From Lysobacteraceae bacterium (GTDB taxonomy: Bacteria > Pseudomonadota > Gammaproteobacteria > Xanthomonadales > Rhodanobacteraceae): a stretch of DNA of 64,000 nucleotides. Within the stretch, counting starts at the first letter, position 1. The number at the start of each line of letters is the position of its first letter. The notes beneath the pieces are model-generated. The model was not told where the DNA came from and ran no database searches. It saw only the letters and a list, made by a program, of their open reading frames with translations. The position numbers and the translations under genes were made by a program. This document shows positions 41,673 through 50,478 of the stretch, one piece after another. The DNA is taken from contig SEHB01000004.1 in assembly GCA_004143945.1 (NCBI GenBank), forward strand, positions 1 through 64,000. The letters are read 5' to 3'.

Positions 41673-42473
41673 TCAACGCGCGAGCACCGGCGTCACTTCG
41701 GGCGCCATCGTCTTCACCATCGCGTTCGCGACCGATACGTTGCCGGCGACGAGGTTGCCGGTGTCGGGGAGGCCGTCGCGACCGGTGAAGTCGCAATAGC
41801 GTCCACCTGCTTCGCGCACGAGCAGGCAACCCGCGGCCATGTCCCAAGGGTAGAGCCCGATCTCGAAATAGCCGTCGAGGCGACCGGCGGCGGTGTAGGC
41901 GAGGTCGAGCGCGGCCGAGCCGGTGCGACGGATGTCTTCGGCCTCCGCGAGCAGCGCGCGCGTCATGCCGAGCTGCGCTTCGAGGTGACGGCGCTGGCGG
42001 TACGGGAATCCGGTCGCGAGCAGGGCGCCGCCGAGGCCCTCGCGGCGGCTCACGCGCATCCGGCGATCGTTGAGGTAGGCACCGTCGCCCTTGCTCGTCG
42101 TGAACAGCTCGTCGCGCAGCGGATCGTAGACGACGCCGACGACCGGCTCGTTGTTGTCGAGCTGCGCGATCGACACGCAGAAGTGCGGGAAGCCGCGCAG
42201 GTAATTGTGCGTGCCGTCGAGCGGATCGATCACCCATACGGTGCGCGACTTGCCGATCATGCCCGACTCTTCGCCGAGGATCGCATCGCGCGGATAGGCA
42301 CGGCGCAGTTCGCGTATGATTTCCGCCTCGGCGAGCTTGTCGACCTCCGACACGTAGTCGTGGCGCTGCTTCTCGACGACCTCGAGGCTGTCCAGGCGGT
42401 TCATGTAACGCAGGATGATCTGGCCGGCGGCGCGCGCGGCGCGCACCGCCACGTTGACGGCGGGTCTGGGCAT
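41673..42473 (-). CDS. suhB: Inositol-1-monophosphatase SuhB
   Basis: A 266-residue Mg-dependent phosphatase of the inositol monophosphatase family. Metal-binding motifs are GEESG (around residue 68), WVIDPLDGTHNYLRGFP and WDMAAGCLLVREAGG. In E. coli SuhB also binds RNA polymerase in rRNA antitermination. The ATG at 42473 (MPRPAVNVAVRAARAAGQ) fits the family start. It is divergent from trmJ with 124 bases between, so promoters of both genes should lie there. Confidence 0.96.
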   Translation of the reverse strand: MPRPAVNVAVRAARAAGQIILRYMNRLDSLEVVEKQRHDYVSEVDKLAEAEIIRELRRAYPRDAILGEESGMIGKSRTVWVIDPLDGTHNYLRGFPHFCVSIAQLDNNEPVVGVVYDPLRDELFTTSKGDGAYLNDRRMRVSRREGLGGALLATGFPYRQRRHLEAQLGMTRALLAEAEDIRRTGSAALDLAYTAAGRLDGYFEIGLYPWDMAAGCLLVREAGGRYCDFTGRDGLPDTGNLVAGNVSVANAMVKTMAPEVTPVLAR

Positions 42474-42597
42474 GGCTGGTCCGCTTGGACGGGGTTTGAA
42501 AGAACGACGCGGCTGGCCGCGCACTGGCGCGCGAGGGTAGCAGATCGCCGCGCGCCGACCAAACCATGCACGACACGAGCACAGCCCGGGCGGATCC

Positions 42598-43401
42598 ATG
42601 AACGAACCTGTTGCCAACGCGCCGCCCCGCATCCGCTTCGTGCTCGTGCGCACTTCGCATCCGGGCAACATCGGCTCCGCTGCACGCGCGATCCGCACGA
42701 TGGGTTTCCGGCGCCTGCGCCTGGTCGCGCCCGAAGCGTTCCCGCACGCGGAAGCCCATGCACTCGCGGCCGGCGCCGGCGACGTGCTCGACGCGGCGGT
42801 CGTGGATGCGGCGCTGCCCGACGCGATCGCCGATTGCGGCTTCGTGCTCGGTGCAACCGCGCGACCGCGCGGCATCGCGCTCGAGGAACTCGATCCGCGC
42901 CGCGCCGCGCGACGCGTGCTCGAAGCCGCGCTCGCGGGACGCGAAGTCGCACTCGTGTTCGGCAATGAGCGCTCCGGCCTCGAGAACGAGGAAGTCAAAT
43001 ACTGTCACGCGGCCGTCACGATCCCCTCGGATCCCGGCTATTCGTCGCTGAACCTCGCGCAGGCGGTGCAGGTGGTCGCCTGGGAACTGCGCATGGCGAT
43101 GCTCGACGGCATTGCCGAAGGACCGGCAACGCCCGAAGGGAAGCCCGCCGATGGCGCGCAGATGGAGCAGTACTTCGCCCACCTCGCGCGCGCGCTGGAC
43201 GCGATCGATTTCCACAAGGGCCGCTCGCCCGAGCGCATCATGCAGCGCCTGCGCCGGCTCTACCTGCGCGCGGCGCCGGACCAGCGCGAACTGCGCGTGC
43301 TGCACGGCATCCTCGCCGACACCTGCAGGATCGCCGCGATCGCCGCGCGAACCGGGTCCATCGCAGCGCCGGGGACGACCGGCGCCGACGCGGCCGACTA
43401 G
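42598..43401 (+). CDS. trmJ: tRNA (cytidine/uridine-2'-O-)-methyltransferase TrmJ
   Basis: A 267-residue SPOUT methyltransferase that modifies position 32 of several tRNAs. It contains RFVLVRTSHPGNIGSAARAIRTMG at the N-terminus and the knot motifs ALVFGNERSGLENEEV and PSDPGYSSLNLAQAVQVVAWEL. A C-terminal dimerisation extension is present. The pairing with suhB in the opposite direction is common in gammaproteobacteria. Confidence 0.96.
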   Translation: MNEPVANAPPRIRFVLVRTSHPGNIGSAARAIRTMGFRRLRLVAPEAFPHAEAHALAAGAGDVLDAAVVDAALPDAIADCGFVLGATARPRGIALEELDPRRAARRVLEAALAGREVALVFGNERSGLENEEVKYCHAAVTIPSDPGYSSLNLAQAVQVVAWELRMAMLDGIAEGPATPEGKPADGAQMEQYFAHLARALDAIDFHKGRSPERIMQRLRRLYLRAAPDQRELRVLHGILADTCRIAAIAARTGSIAAPGTTGADAAD

Positions 43402-43517
43402 CCCGCGCGACGAGCGATCGCGACGCAGCCGGCGCCCGATGCCGCGGATGCCCCCCGGCTCGTTGTAACATGCGCGTCATTTTCCGCGCCCGCGACGCGG
43501 CCGCACAGGACTCCGCC

Positions 43518-44147
43518 ATGTTCTCGCTGCAGACGATCTTCGGCAAAGGTGACAAGTTCTACGGCCTGCTCGAGGCGAGCGCGGATGCGGCGCACCAGGC
43601 GTCGGCCGCGCTCGTGCGCATGCTCGACGCGCGCCAGGCCGCACCCGCGCTGCACGAGTTCATGCTTGCGCGCAAACTGGAGAAGGAACTCACCGCGCAG
43701 ATCAGCCAGGAACTCGTCAACACCTTCGTGACCGCGCTCGACCGCGAGGACATCGAGGCGCTCGCCGCGGCATTGAACAAGATCACCAAGTCGATCTCCA
43801 AGTTCGCCGAGCGATACTCGCTCGCGGCCGAGAGCCTGGTCGACGTCGATTTCGCGACGCGCGCCGCGATGCTCGAGAAGGCGACCGGCGTGATCTCGCA
43901 GATGGTCGGGCAGTTGCGCAAGGGCATGAACCTCGAGGCGATGAAGGCGCTCAACGATCGCCTGCAGGCGATCGAGAGCGAAGCCGACCGGCTCATGATC
44001 GAGCTCTACCGCGATCTCTACAGCGGCCGCCACGAAGCGATCCGCATCCTGCTGCTGAAGGACCTCTTCGAACTGCTGGAGAAGGCGATCGACCGCTGCC
44101 GCGACGCCGGCAACGTGGTCTACCACATCGTCCTCAAGAACTCCTGA
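43518..44147 (+). CDS. DUF47/PhoU-like phosphate transport accessory protein
   Basis: A 209-residue helical protein of the TIGR00153/DUF47 family. It starts MFSLQTIFGKGDKFYGLLEASADAAHQAS and contains LNKITKSISKFAERYSLAAE and the ending KAIDRCRDAGNVVYHIVLKNS. Family members sit beside Pit-type transporters and are thought to modulate them. It precedes the pit gene by 28 bases in one apparent operon. The ATG at 43518 was chosen over an upstream in-frame ATG on family grounds. Confidence 0.94.
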   Translation: MFSLQTIFGKGDKFYGLLEASADAAHQASAALVRMLDARQAAPALHEFMLARKLEKELTAQISQELVNTFVTALDREDIEALAAALNKITKSISKFAERYSLAAESLVDVDFATRAAMLEKATGVISQMVGQLRKGMNLEAMKALNDRLQAIESEADRLMIELYRDLYSGRHEAIRILLLKDLFELLEKAIDRCRDAGNVVYHIVLKNS

Positions 44148-44175
44148 CGCGACGCGGGCGCAACAAGGACCGTCG

Positions 44176-45309
44176 ATGGAATTGACCCTCGTTCTCGTGG
44201 TCGTGCTGGTCGCACTGACGTTCGAATACATCAACGGCTTCCACGATACCGCCAACTCGATCGCGACCGTGGTCGCGACCAAGGTGCTGAGCCCGGGGCA
44301 GGCGGTCATGCTCGCGGCCGGCATGAACCTCCTCGGCGCGCTGCTGGGCACCGCGGTCGCCAAGACGATCGCCTCCGGCCTCATCGATGCGAACGTCGTC
44401 GCGGTCACGCCGATTATCCTGATCTGCGCGCTGCTCGGCGCCGTGATCTGGAACCTCATCACCTGGTGGTGGGGCCTGCCCTCGAGTTCTTCGCACGCAC
44501 TCGTCGGCGGGCTGTGCGGCGCCGCGCTGGCGGCCGCGAGCGGCAACTGGTCCGCGATCATCTGGTCCGAGGGCGGCAACCACTGGTGGGGCGAGGCGGG
44601 CGTGTTGCCGAAGGTCGTGTTGCCGATGATCGGATCTCCGATCGCCGGTTTCGTGTTCGGCTTGCTGCTGATGGGATTGTTGTATTCGCTGATGATCTTC
44701 CTCGGCTCGCGCACCGGCGTGTTGCAGCGTTTCGGGCGCACGCGTTTCGCGAACCAGTTCTTCGGCAAGGCGCAGCTGGTATCGGCCAGCGCGATGGCGC
44801 TCTCGCACGGCATGAACGACGCGCAGAAGACGATGGGCATCATCGCGCTCGCGCTCGCGACCGCGACCGCCGCGGGCACCCTCGATCAGGTGCCTGGCTG
44901 GATGCACTTCCTGCGCGTCGACGCCGACGCCGGCAGCAAGTTCGAGATCGCGCTGTGGATCAAGGTGCTGTGTGCGCTCGTGATGGCGGCCGGTACCGCG
45001 GCCGGTGGCTGGCGCATCATCAAGACGCTCGGCCACAAGATGGTCAAGCTGCATCCGGTCAACGGTTTCGCCGCCGAGACTGCCGCTGCGAGCGTGATCC
45101 TGACCGCCTCGCACTTCGGCATCCCGGTCTCGACGACGCACAACATCTCCTCGGCGATCCTCGGCGTCGGCGTCGCCAAGCGCGTCAACGCGATCCGCTG
45201 GACCATCGTCGAGCGCATGGTGTGGGCGTGGATCCTCACGTTGCCGGTGTCGGGCGGGATCGCCTGGCTGCTGGTCGAGGTCGCGCGCGGCCTCGGCTGG
45301 ATCGCCTGA
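44176..45309 (+). CDS. pit: Low-affinity inorganic phosphate transporter, PiT family
   Basis: A 377-residue membrane protein with about ten helices and the two PiT signatures: FEYINGFHDTANSIATVVATK near the N-terminus and the inverted second copy GIPVSTTHNISSAILGVGVAKR. The central SHGMNDAQKTMGIIALAL is also typical. It takes up metal-phosphate by proton symport. It follows the DUF47 gene and is probably co-transcribed with it. Confidence 0.95.
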   Translation: MELTLVLVVVLVALTFEYINGFHDTANSIATVVATKVLSPGQAVMLAAGMNLLGALLGTAVAKTIASGLIDANVVAVTPIILICALLGAVIWNLITWWWGLPSSSSHALVGGLCGAALAAASGNWSAIIWSEGGNHWWGEAGVLPKVVLPMIGSPIAGFVFGLLLMGLLYSLMIFLGSRTGVLQRFGRTRFANQFFGKAQLVSASAMALSHGMNDAQKTMGIIALALATATAAGTLDQVPGWMHFLRVDADAGSKFEIALWIKVLCALVMAAGTAAGGWRIIKTLGHKMVKLHPVNGFAAETAAASVILTASHFGIPVSTTHNISSAILGVGVAKRVNAIRWTIVERMVWAWILTLPVSGGIAWLLVEVARGLGWIA

Positions 45310-45333
45310 CCCGTCCGCGCCTGGCCCGCGCGA

Positions 45334-45738
45334 TCAGAACGTGTCGCCGCCGCTCGATATCGCCTGTTCGAGGCGGTCTCCGAGCATCCCGAGTTCGCCG
45401 ATCAGGCGATCGAGTTCGCTGTCGGACAGCGACGCGTAGGGACGGTTCTCGCACAGGTGCAGATAGGGCGAACCCTCGAGGTCGCTGAGCGCGAGGTAGC
45501 CGGTGCGCTGTTCCCAGTTGAAGCGCAGGCAGCGCGCGCCGTCGACGCCGGTGAACGGGCCGATCGGCGTCGACACGCGCAGGTACTTCGCGCCTTCCTC
45601 GTCTTCCATCTCGGCGAGGTAGACGCCTTGGTGGCGCCCGTCCTCGAGCGCGATGTCGAAGCTGATCAGGTAGGGGTCGTTGGTGCGCAACGCATGGCGG
45701 CCGCCGACATGGGAACGGATCTGTTCGAAGCTTTGCAC
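45334..45738 (-). CDS. Uncharacterised small acidic protein
   Basis: A 134-residue acidic protein with no signal peptide or membrane segment; I do not recognise the family with certainty. The order of beta-rich segments (DPYLISFDIALEDGRHQGVY, AKYLRVSTPIGPF, RTGYLALSDLEGSPYLHL) followed by a C-terminal helix (SDSELDRLIGELGMLGDRLE) is reminiscent of YbjN or secretion-chaperone folds. That is inference only. It is convergent with pit and divergent from the alkyltransferase-like frame. Confidence 0.75.
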   Translation of the reverse strand: MQSFEQIRSHVGGRHALRTNDPYLISFDIALEDGRHQGVYLAEMEDEEGAKYLRVSTPIGPFTGVDGARCLRFNWEQRTGYLALSDLEGSPYLHLCENRPYASLSDSELDRLIGELGMLGDRLEQAISSGGDTF

Positions 45739-45784
45739 GGGCCGTCCTCGGTCTGGCGGTTCCGTATGCTAGCGTGCGCAGCCG

Positions 45785-46165
45785 ATGAAGTCAGTCCGCC
45801 CGCCAGCGCCCGAACACGATGCGATTCGCCGCGTGATCGCCGCGATACCGCGCGGCAGCGTCAGCAGCTACGGCGAAGTCGCCGATCGCGCGGGCCTTCC
45901 GCGGCGCGCGCGCCTCGTCGCGCGCGTGCTGCGCGACGCACCCGACGACCTGCAGCTGCCCTGGCACCGCGTGCTGCGTGCGGACGGCCGCATCGCGCTC
46001 CCGCCGGGCAGTCGCGGCTTCCGCGAGCAGGCGCGGCGCCTCGGCGCGGAGGGCGTGCCCGTGCGCAATGGCCGCGTCGAATTCACACGCCACGGGTGGG
46101 AGCGCGACCTCGACCGCGCGCTATGGGGACCGGACGGGCCGGCGGCATCGGTCCCGACGCGCGCG
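45785..46165 (+). CDS. Alkyltransferase-like (ATL) DNA-binding protein, no stop codon before the next gene
   Basis: About 127 residues resemble ATL proteins: PRGSVSSYGEVADRAGLP (DNA-binding helix), LVARVLRDAP, and PWHRVLRADGRI, where Trp replaces the Cys of O6-alkylguanine methyltransferases. ATLs bind alkylated bases and flag them for nucleotide-excision repair. The recognisable part ends around residue 120 (RALWGPDG). The reading frame has no stop and continues through a low-quality stretch into the signal peptide of the DUF1800 gene, ending only at 48148. The end given is the end of recognisable ATL sequence, not a stop codon. Confidence 0.7.
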
Positions 46166-46294
46166 AAAACGCGCAGCGCGGCGCGCCGTTCCGGATCGTG
46201 GCGTGAAACGCAATTGCGGCGCGCGTCATGTTCGCGCTGCCGGGCGCTGACTACACTCGGCTGCATCTGCGCGCATTCCCGAAGGGCGGTGGCG

Positions 46295-48148
46295 ATGGGC
46301 AAGTCCGGGTTCCCGCTGCGCAGCTGGTGGTCCGTCGCCGCATCGGGCGTGTTCGCGCTGATGTTTGCGATGCAGGCCGGTGCACAAGGCGCCAGCCACT
46401 GGCCCGATGGCGCGTTCCATGACGGGTTCGAGGGGCTCGCCGCAGGGCCCGCGAGCGATGCCGAGGCTGCGCGCTTCCTCGCCCAGGCCACGTTCGGGCC
46501 GACCGCGGCCGATATCGTGCACCTGCGCGTCGTCGGCTACGAAGGCTGGCTGGCGACGCAGTTCGCGCGCCCGGTGTCGCTGCAGGTGCCGTACATGGAC
46601 TGGGTGCGCGCAGCCTCGCCGGACTCGGTGACCGATGGCGTGCGCCTCGAGGCCTGGAGCGTCCACGCGGCCGGCACCGCCGATCCAAGCCGCCCGGGTT
46701 ATCCCGCCAACGCCTACGACGACCAGTTGCGCCAGCGCGTCGCGTTCGCACTGAGCGAGATCTTCGTCGTCTCCAACAAGAACGGCACGCTCGCGTACCA
46801 GCCCTGGGCCCTGGCGAGCTACCACGACATGCTGGCGCGAAATGCGTTCGGCAATGTCCGGACCTTGCTCGAGGACGTGACGCTGCACCCCGCGATGGGT
46901 GTCTACCTCAGCATGATCGGCAACCAGAAGGCCGATCCACTGCGCAACATCCGCCCGGACGAGAACTACGCGCGCGAGGCGATGCAGCTGTTCTCGGTCG
47001 GGCTCGTGCAGCTCGGCCCCGATGGCACGCCGACGCTCGTCGACGGCCAGCGGGTGCCGACCTACGACCAGGCGACCGTGCGCGGCTTCGCCGCGGTCTA
47101 CACCGGCTGGATCTGGAACAACACCGGCTGCGGGCCGACGACGTACACCTGCTGCACCGAGGACACCTACGAGTCCTGCGGCTCGTGGACGAATGCGGAC
47201 GACCGTCCGATCTGGCAGTTGTCGATGCAGCCGGTGGAAGCGTTCCACGACACGACCTCGGACAAGCAGTTGCTCGTCTATCCTGGCGTCGCGTTGCCCG
47301 GCGGCGTGCTCGTGCACGGCGGCGACGCACGCGCCGAGATGGCCGCGGCGCTCGACAACCTGTTCCATCATCCAAACGCAGGGCCGTTCATCGCGACGCG
47401 CCTGATCCAGCGCCTCGTCACGAGCAACCCCTCGCCGTCCTACGTGCAACGCGTCGCCGAAGTCTTCGCCGACGACGGCAGCGACGCGCACGCACGCGGC
47501 GACCTGCGCGCAGTCGTGCGCGCGATCCTGCTCGATCCCGAGGCGCGCTACGGCCACTGGCAGCGTCCCGACCGCTTCGGCAAGTTGCGCGAGCCGTTGC
47601 TCAAGGCGACGCACCTGTGGCGTGCGCTCGAGAGTCGTTCGCAGTCGGGCCGCATCTGGAACCTGTCCGACCGCTATCCGGGCATCGAGGACTGGTATGG
47701 ACAGGCACCGCTGCGCGCGCCGAGCGTGTTCAATTTCTTCCAGCCGGCGTACCGCCCGCCGGGCGAGGTCGCGGGCGCGGGCCTCGTCGCGCCGGAGTTC
47801 CAGATCCTCACCGACGATGCGATTGTCGCGACGCCGAACGACCTGTTCCACCAGATCTTCTGCTACAACCCGATGAACCTGCAGTGCTGGATGCGCGATC
47901 CCGACCACGCGCTGCTGCTGCAGATCGAAGCCGACGCCGCGCTCGCCGAGGTCGATCCGGCCGCGCTGGTCGACGAGTACGACCTCCTGTTCCTGTCCGG
48001 GCAGATGTCGCCGTTCATGCGCGAGGTGCTGCTGCAGCGGCTCGGGGAGATGACGCCCGGCGAGTACGGCTCGAACCTCGGGCGCGAACGCGTGCAGCAC
48101 CTGTTGTACCTGATCATCAGCTCACCCGAATACTCGATCCAGAAGTGA
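46295..48148 (+). CDS. Exported DUF1800 family protein
   Basis: A 617-residue protein with a Sec signal peptide (MGKSGFPLRSWWSVAASGVF..AMQAGAQ). Family segments include AARFLAQATFGPTAADI, RQRVAFALSEIFVVS, ENYAREAMQLFSVGL, HHPNAGPFIATRLIQRLVTSNPS and NFFQPAYRPPGEV. A cysteine cluster (CGPTTYTCCTEDTYESC) lies near residue 280. Function is unknown; DUF1800 genes usually precede a DUF1501 gene, as here. The ATG at 46295 follows GAAGGGCGG and begins a proper signal peptide, although the frame is open upstream into the ATL gene. Confidence 0.88.
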   Translation: MGKSGFPLRSWWSVAASGVFALMFAMQAGAQGASHWPDGAFHDGFEGLAAGPASDAEAARFLAQATFGPTAADIVHLRVVGYEGWLATQFARPVSLQVPYMDWVRAASPDSVTDGVRLEAWSVHAAGTADPSRPGYPANAYDDQLRQRVAFALSEIFVVSNKNGTLAYQPWALASYHDMLARNAFGNVRTLLEDVTLHPAMGVYLSMIGNQKADPLRNIRPDENYAREAMQLFSVGLVQLGPDGTPTLVDGQRVPTYDQATVRGFAAVYTGWIWNNTGCGPTTYTCCTEDTYESCGSWTNADDRPIWQLSMQPVEAFHDTTSDKQLLVYPGVALPGGVLVHGGDARAEMAAALDNLFHHPNAGPFIATRLIQRLVTSNPSPSYVQRVAEVFADDGSDAHARGDLRAVVRAILLDPEARYGHWQRPDRFGKLREPLLKATHLWRALESRSQSGRIWNLSDRYPGIEDWYGQAPLRAPSVFNFFQPAYRPPGEVAGAGLVAPEFQILTDDAIVATPNDLFHQIFCYNPMNLQCWMRDPDHALLLQIEADAALAEVDPAALVDEYDLLFLSGQMSPFMREVLLQRLGEMTPGEYGSNLGRERVQHLLYLIISSPEYSIQK

Positions 48149-48156
48149 GGCAGGCC

Positions 48157-49569
48157 ATGCACGTCGATCGGCGCCGGTTCCTGCGCAAGTCCATCGCCGC
48201 GGCGCTCGCCGGCGCCGCGTTGCATTCGGCATTCGGCAACCTCAGCCTGATGTCCGCCGCGGTCGCGCAGCGTCCGTACGTGTTCGGCGACTACAAGGCG
48301 CTGGTCTGCGTGTTCCTGTTCGGCGGCAACGACAGTTTCAACACCGTCGTCCCGGTGGGCGGACAGCCGCGCAACGACTACGTCGCCTCGCGCGGCAGTC
48401 TCGCGATCCCGAGCGCTTCGCTGCATGCATTGAATCCTGCCGCGGGCGGCGGCCCTGCGGGTTACGGCCTGCATCCGGCGATGCCGGAGATCGCGCAGTT
48501 GTTCAATGCGGGCAAGGCCGCGGTCGTCGCGAACGTCGGTGGCCTGCTGTATCCGGTCACGCAGGCCGAATACCAGGCGCAGACGGTGCCGGTTCCGCCG
48601 CAGCTGTTCTCGCATTCCGACCAGTCGGTGCAGTGGCAGACCTCGCGCCCCGACGACGCGAGCGCCAACGGCTGGGGCGGACGCATCGCCGATCTCCTGC
48701 ACGAGGCCAACAGCGGCGACGTGCCGATGAGCATTTCGCTCGGCGGCAACAACCCGTTCCAGCGCGGCGCGATCGTCAATCCGTACGGCATGGGCACCGA
48801 AGGCGTCGAGCGCCTCAACTATTCCGACGGCGGTCCGGAGTCCTGGTACCTCGAGGGCGACAACGGCGCGGGCGAGGCCGCGTTCGATGCGTTGATCGAA
48901 CCGGGCACGCAGGCCCACATGTTCGAACGGGCGTTCGCGGGCGCGACGCGCCGCTCGATCGACAACTATCGCCTGATCGCCGCCGCGCTCGGCACGCCGC
49001 CGGTGTGGGACACGCCATTCCCCGATCCGGACGGGAACCGCCTGTCGGCACAGTTGCAGATGGTGGCGCGCCTGATCGCGGTGCGCGGTGCGCTCGGCAT
49101 GAGCCGGCAGGTGTTCTACGTATCGGTCGGCGGCTACGACACGCACGCCGCGCAGCTCGACGAACACGACGTCCTGCTCGGCCAGCTTTCGCAGGCGCTG
49201 CACGCATTCCATGCGGCGACCGTCCAGCTCGGCGTCGATTCCGGCGTGACCACATTCACCGCGTCGGATTTCGGTCGCTCGCTCGCGGTCAACAGCGCCG
49301 GCACCGACCACGGCTGGGGCGGCCATCATGTCGTGCTCGGCGGCGCCGTGCGCGGGCAGCGCTTCTACGGTGCGCTGCCTTCGCTCGCACCGAATGGCAA
49401 TCCCGACGACACCGGATACGGCCAGGTGATCCCGACGATCGCGGTCGACCAGTATTCGGCCACGCTCGCACGCTGGTTCGGCGTCGACGCAGGCGGCATC
49501 TCCGACATCTTCCCGAACCTCGGGCGCTTCGGCGCACATGGAGGCGGCGACCTCGGCTTCATGCTCTGA
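48157..49569 (+). CDS. Tat-exported DUF1501 family protein
   Basis: A 470-residue protein. The N-terminus MHVDRRRFLRKSIAAALAGA is a twin-arginine signal (RRRFLRK). The alkaline-phosphatase/sulfatase-like DUF1501 core has ALVCVFLFGGNDSFNTVVP, YVSVGGYDTHAAQLDEHD and TTFTASDFGRSLAVNSAGTDHGWGGHH, which carries the likely metal-binding Asp and His. It starts 8 bases after the DUF1800 stop, so the two are co-expressed. Biochemical role unknown. Confidence 0.9.
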   Translation: MHVDRRRFLRKSIAAALAGAALHSAFGNLSLMSAAVAQRPYVFGDYKALVCVFLFGGNDSFNTVVPVGGQPRNDYVASRGSLAIPSASLHALNPAAGGGPAGYGLHPAMPEIAQLFNAGKAAVVANVGGLLYPVTQAEYQAQTVPVPPQLFSHSDQSVQWQTSRPDDASANGWGGRIADLLHEANSGDVPMSISLGGNNPFQRGAIVNPYGMGTEGVERLNYSDGGPESWYLEGDNGAGEAAFDALIEPGTQAHMFERAFAGATRRSIDNYRLIAAALGTPPVWDTPFPDPDGNRLSAQLQMVARLIAVRGALGMSRQVFYVSVGGYDTHAAQLDEHDVLLGQLSQALHAFHAATVQLGVDSGVTTFTASDFGRSLAVNSAGTDHGWGGHHVVLGGAVRGQRFYGALPSLAPNGNPDDTGYGQVIPTIAVDQYSATLARWFGVDAGGISDIFPNLGRFGAHGGGDLGFML

Positions 49570-49671
49570 GCGCGCGGGCGCGCGCGTATTGAATCGCGCG
49601 CGCCGAGGCCGCATCCTCGGCAGGTCGCCCGGCCACATCCAGACTGCGGGCCGGACTCGCCGCAGGAACCC

Positions 49672-50304
49672 ATGCACTTCGACCTTCCCCCCGTCACGCG
49701 CGCGCTGCTGATCGCGAACATCGCGGTGTACCTGCTGCAGATGCTCGCCGGCGAAGCGCTGATCGTGCATTTCGCGCTGTGGCCGCTGGGTGCCTCGATG
49801 TACGAGAACGTGGCCGGCTTCCAGCCGTGGCAGGTGGTGACCTACGGTTTCCTGCATGGCGGATTCACCCACCTCGCGTTCAACATGTTCGCGCTCTGGA
49901 TGTTCGGTGGCGCGATCGAAAACCTGTTCGGCGCGCGGCCCTTCGCGCTGTACTACTTCGTCTGCGTGATCGGTGCGGCGCTCGCGCAGCTCGTGGTCGT
50001 GCACTTCTTCACGGGCGGTTATTACCCGACGCTCGGCGCGTCCGGCGGCGTGTTCGGCCTGCTGCTCGCCTACGGCATGATGTATCCGCATGCGCGCATC
50101 ATGCTGCTGTTTCCGCCGATCCCGATGCCGGCCTGGTTGTTCGTGACCGGTTACGGCGTGATCGAACTGATCCTCGGCATCACCGGCACCCAGGCCGGTG
50201 TCGCGCATTTCGCGCATCTCGGCGGCATGGCCGGCGGCTTCGTGCTGATCCAGTACTGGCGCGGCAAGCTGCCGTGGAAGCCGCGGCGGATCCTCGTGCG
50301 CTGA
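49672..50304 (+). CDS. Rhomboid family intramembrane serine protease
   Basis: A 210-residue, six-helix membrane protein. The catalytic Ser 124 lies in TLGASGGVFGLL and the His 182 in AHFAHLGGMAGGF. The N-terminal loop region WQVVTYGFLHGGFTHLAFNMFALWMFG has the conserved H-xx-xx-HLxxN pattern. It cleaves membrane proteins within the bilayer; the substrate is unknown. The C-terminus has a short basic tail (KLPWKPRRILVR). Confidence 0.95.
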   Translation: MHFDLPPVTRALLIANIAVYLLQMLAGEALIVHFALWPLGASMYENVAGFQPWQVVTYGFLHGGFTHLAFNMFALWMFGGAIENLFGARPFALYYFVCVIGAALAQLVVVHFFTGGYYPTLGASGGVFGLLLAYGMMYPHARIMLLFPPIPMPAWLFVTGYGVIELILGITGTQAGVAHFAHLGGMAGGFVLIQYWRGKLPWKPRRILVR

Positions 50305-50308
50305 GCTG

Positions 50309-50477
50309 CAGGGGCTAGGGGTGAGGGACTAGGGCTAGGGGCTAGCAAGAGGCCTGCTCCTGATTGCCCGAGGCAAACAGGTGCTCAGGCCTGTTCGCTT
50401 TTTGCCGCAAGTGCGTGGTTCACCAGGTCTCGCCCCTCGACGACACGCTTTCCCTAGCCCCTAGCCCCTAGCCCCCC
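50309..50477 (+). repeat. Intergenic inverted repeat, GGGGCTAG variant
   Basis: The 5' arm (50309-50345) iterates GGGGCTAGGG. The 3' arm (50452-50477) is its complement (CCCTAGCCCCTAGCCCCTAG). The 105-base interior holds a smaller AGGCCTG...CAGGCCT pair. It fills the rhomboid-folC gap, and its 3' arm ends 1 base before the folC ATG, so a folded arm could occlude that start. Confidence 0.65.
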
Positions 50478-50478
50478 A

